NCBI GenBank assembly: GCA_030431355.1
Contig: JAUIJG010000022.1
Location: forward strand, 1-22,643
Direction of reading: 5' to 3'
Length of the DNA: 22,643 bases
Source of the DNA: a bacterium
GTDB lineage: Bacteria; Cyanobacteriota; Vampirovibrionia; Obscuribacterales; Obscuribacteraceae
Made by a program: the position numbers and the translations under genes. Below the pieces are notes generated by a model, which was not told the origin of the DNA, did no database searches, and saw only the letters and a program-made list of their open reading frames with translations. Below, piece after piece: positions 21,968 through 22,643 of the stretch; the stretch's first letter is position 1, and the number at the start of each line of letters is the position of its first letter.

Positions 21968-22643
21968 TTACCTTCCCATAACCGAGAGTATCCCCTGGAC
22001 AATGCTCCAGGGATGCGGTGGGCAACCTGGTATGAATAGATCTACATCGACCGGCAGTATCTTTCCTGCTCCATTAGCTTCGGCGTAGCCGCCTGCGTGT
22101 ACGGTGCCAGATATCGCGCAACTGCCCACCGCTATCACGCGCTTTGGCTCCGGCATGGCCTGCCAGGTTCTGAGCAGTGCTTCGTGCATGCCCTTTGGAC
22201 AGGGACCGGTCACCACAAGTATGTCTGCCATTCTGGGCGAAGCGACAAGCTGAACACCAAATCTTTCCAGGTCGAAGATTGGATTGAATGCGGCGTTTAC
22301 TTCCAGGTCGCAGGCGGAGCAGCCTGTCGATACCACCCTGACCGCCACCGATCTTTTAAAGGGCGATTTCCCTCGGTTCGATGATAGCGCCCCGGTATCA
22401 GCTGCGGTTGCTTCATTCTTCTTGTTGGAGAGGATGAGATCATCGCGATTGAAGCGGGCGGTCCTGCTTCTGGCGTCTCTCTTTATGATGGAGTTCGGGC
22501 AGGTCTCTATGCATAATCCGCAGGCTATACATTTGCCGAGATCCAGCTCTATGGTGCTGTTTTCGTTTTCGGAGTTTCCCTTGGTTTTGATGTCGGTGAT
22601 GTTGGCATCAGCGGTGATGCCACAGTTGCCATTGGTGATGTCG
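21968..22643 (-). CDS. Ferredoxin / NiFe-hydrogenase small-subunit (NuoB-like) fusion, 5' end outside window
   Basis: The minus-strand frame is open from the window edge to TAA at 21968-21970, giving 224 visible residues with the N-terminus missing. About 35 residues in is a 4Fe-4S ferredoxin motif, CIACGLCIETCPNS (C-x2-C-x2-C-x3-CP). After a polar linker comes the NuoB/small-subunit fold: STGCSACDLEV (C-x2-C-x2-E), TGPCPKGM, VGSCAISG and IPGCPPHP, the cysteine set for the proximal 4Fe-4S cluster. The CxxC form rather than the CC of complex I NuoB favours a group 4 (Ech/formate-hydrogenlyase-like) hydrogenase. The internal GTG at 22348 is not the start, because the ferredoxin domain is in frame before it. 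The subunit passes electrons from a ferredoxin-type cluster chain to the NiFe large subunit on the cytoplasmic arm. It is 3'-terminal here; partners should lie beyond the edge. Confidence 0.85.
   Translation of the reverse strand, partial: DITNGNCGITADANITDIKTKGNSENENSTIELDLGKCIACGLCIETCPNSIIKRDARSRTARFNRDDLILSNKKNEATAADTGALSSNRGKSPFKRSVAVRVVSTGCSACDLEVNAAFNPIFDLERFGVQLVASPRMADILVVTGPCPKGMHEALLRTWQAMPEPKRVIAVGSCAISGTVHAGGYAEANGAGKILPVDVDLFIPGCPPHPWSIVQGILSVMGR

Noticed and set aside
21968..22348. A stand-alone 126-aa NuoB-like protein starting at GTG 22348
   Set aside because: The frame stays open upstream to the window edge and encodes a ferredoxin motif, so the GTG is internal.

Overview
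The window looks like part of a bacterial chromosome from an environmental lineage with large secreted repeat proteins and frequent GTG/TTG starts. The WG-repeat proteins, very long helical-repeat proteins, polymorphic-toxin debris and a group-4-type hydrogenase subunit would fit an Obscuribacterales-like (non-photosynthetic cyanobacterial sister) genome. That placement is only a guess: no rRNA or ribosomal-protein marker is present.

Left part (1-12.5 kb): two copies of a divergent cassette, each an exported WG-repeat protein on the minus strand (86-1738; 8203-9873) facing a long exported TPR-like helical-repeat protein on the plus strand (1801-5613; 9945-12506). The gaps between them share a nearly identical 21-bp promoter-like motif. 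In the first cassette the repeat protein is followed, 1 nt after its stop, by a second exported protein (5615-6736) that resembles its own C-terminal third. The second cassette lacks that third and the extra gene. A divergent HxlR-type regulator / short-chain dehydrogenase pair sits between the copies.

Right part (12.5-21.9 kb): a conflict and stress island. In order it holds a decayed small ORF; an AbiEii/AbiEi toxin-antitoxin operon with a consensus, apparently leaderless promoter; a zincin metalloprotease (polymorphic-toxin-like) gene split by an in-frame TGA and by a frameshift at an A7 run; two tandem, related small genes that are candidate immunity genes; and, on the minus strand, a HipB/HipA operon. 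Its HipA kinase carries an unexplained C-terminal extension of about 390 residues and is followed by a 74-aa ORF and a four-helix membrane protein. The hipB promoter is packed with AT-rich palindromes. Several frameshifted remnants border these modules.

Right edge (21968-22643, minus, incomplete): a 4Fe-4S ferredoxin domain fused in frame to an NiFe-hydrogenase small-subunit (NuoB-like) domain, opening a probable energy-converting hydrogenase operon beyond the window.
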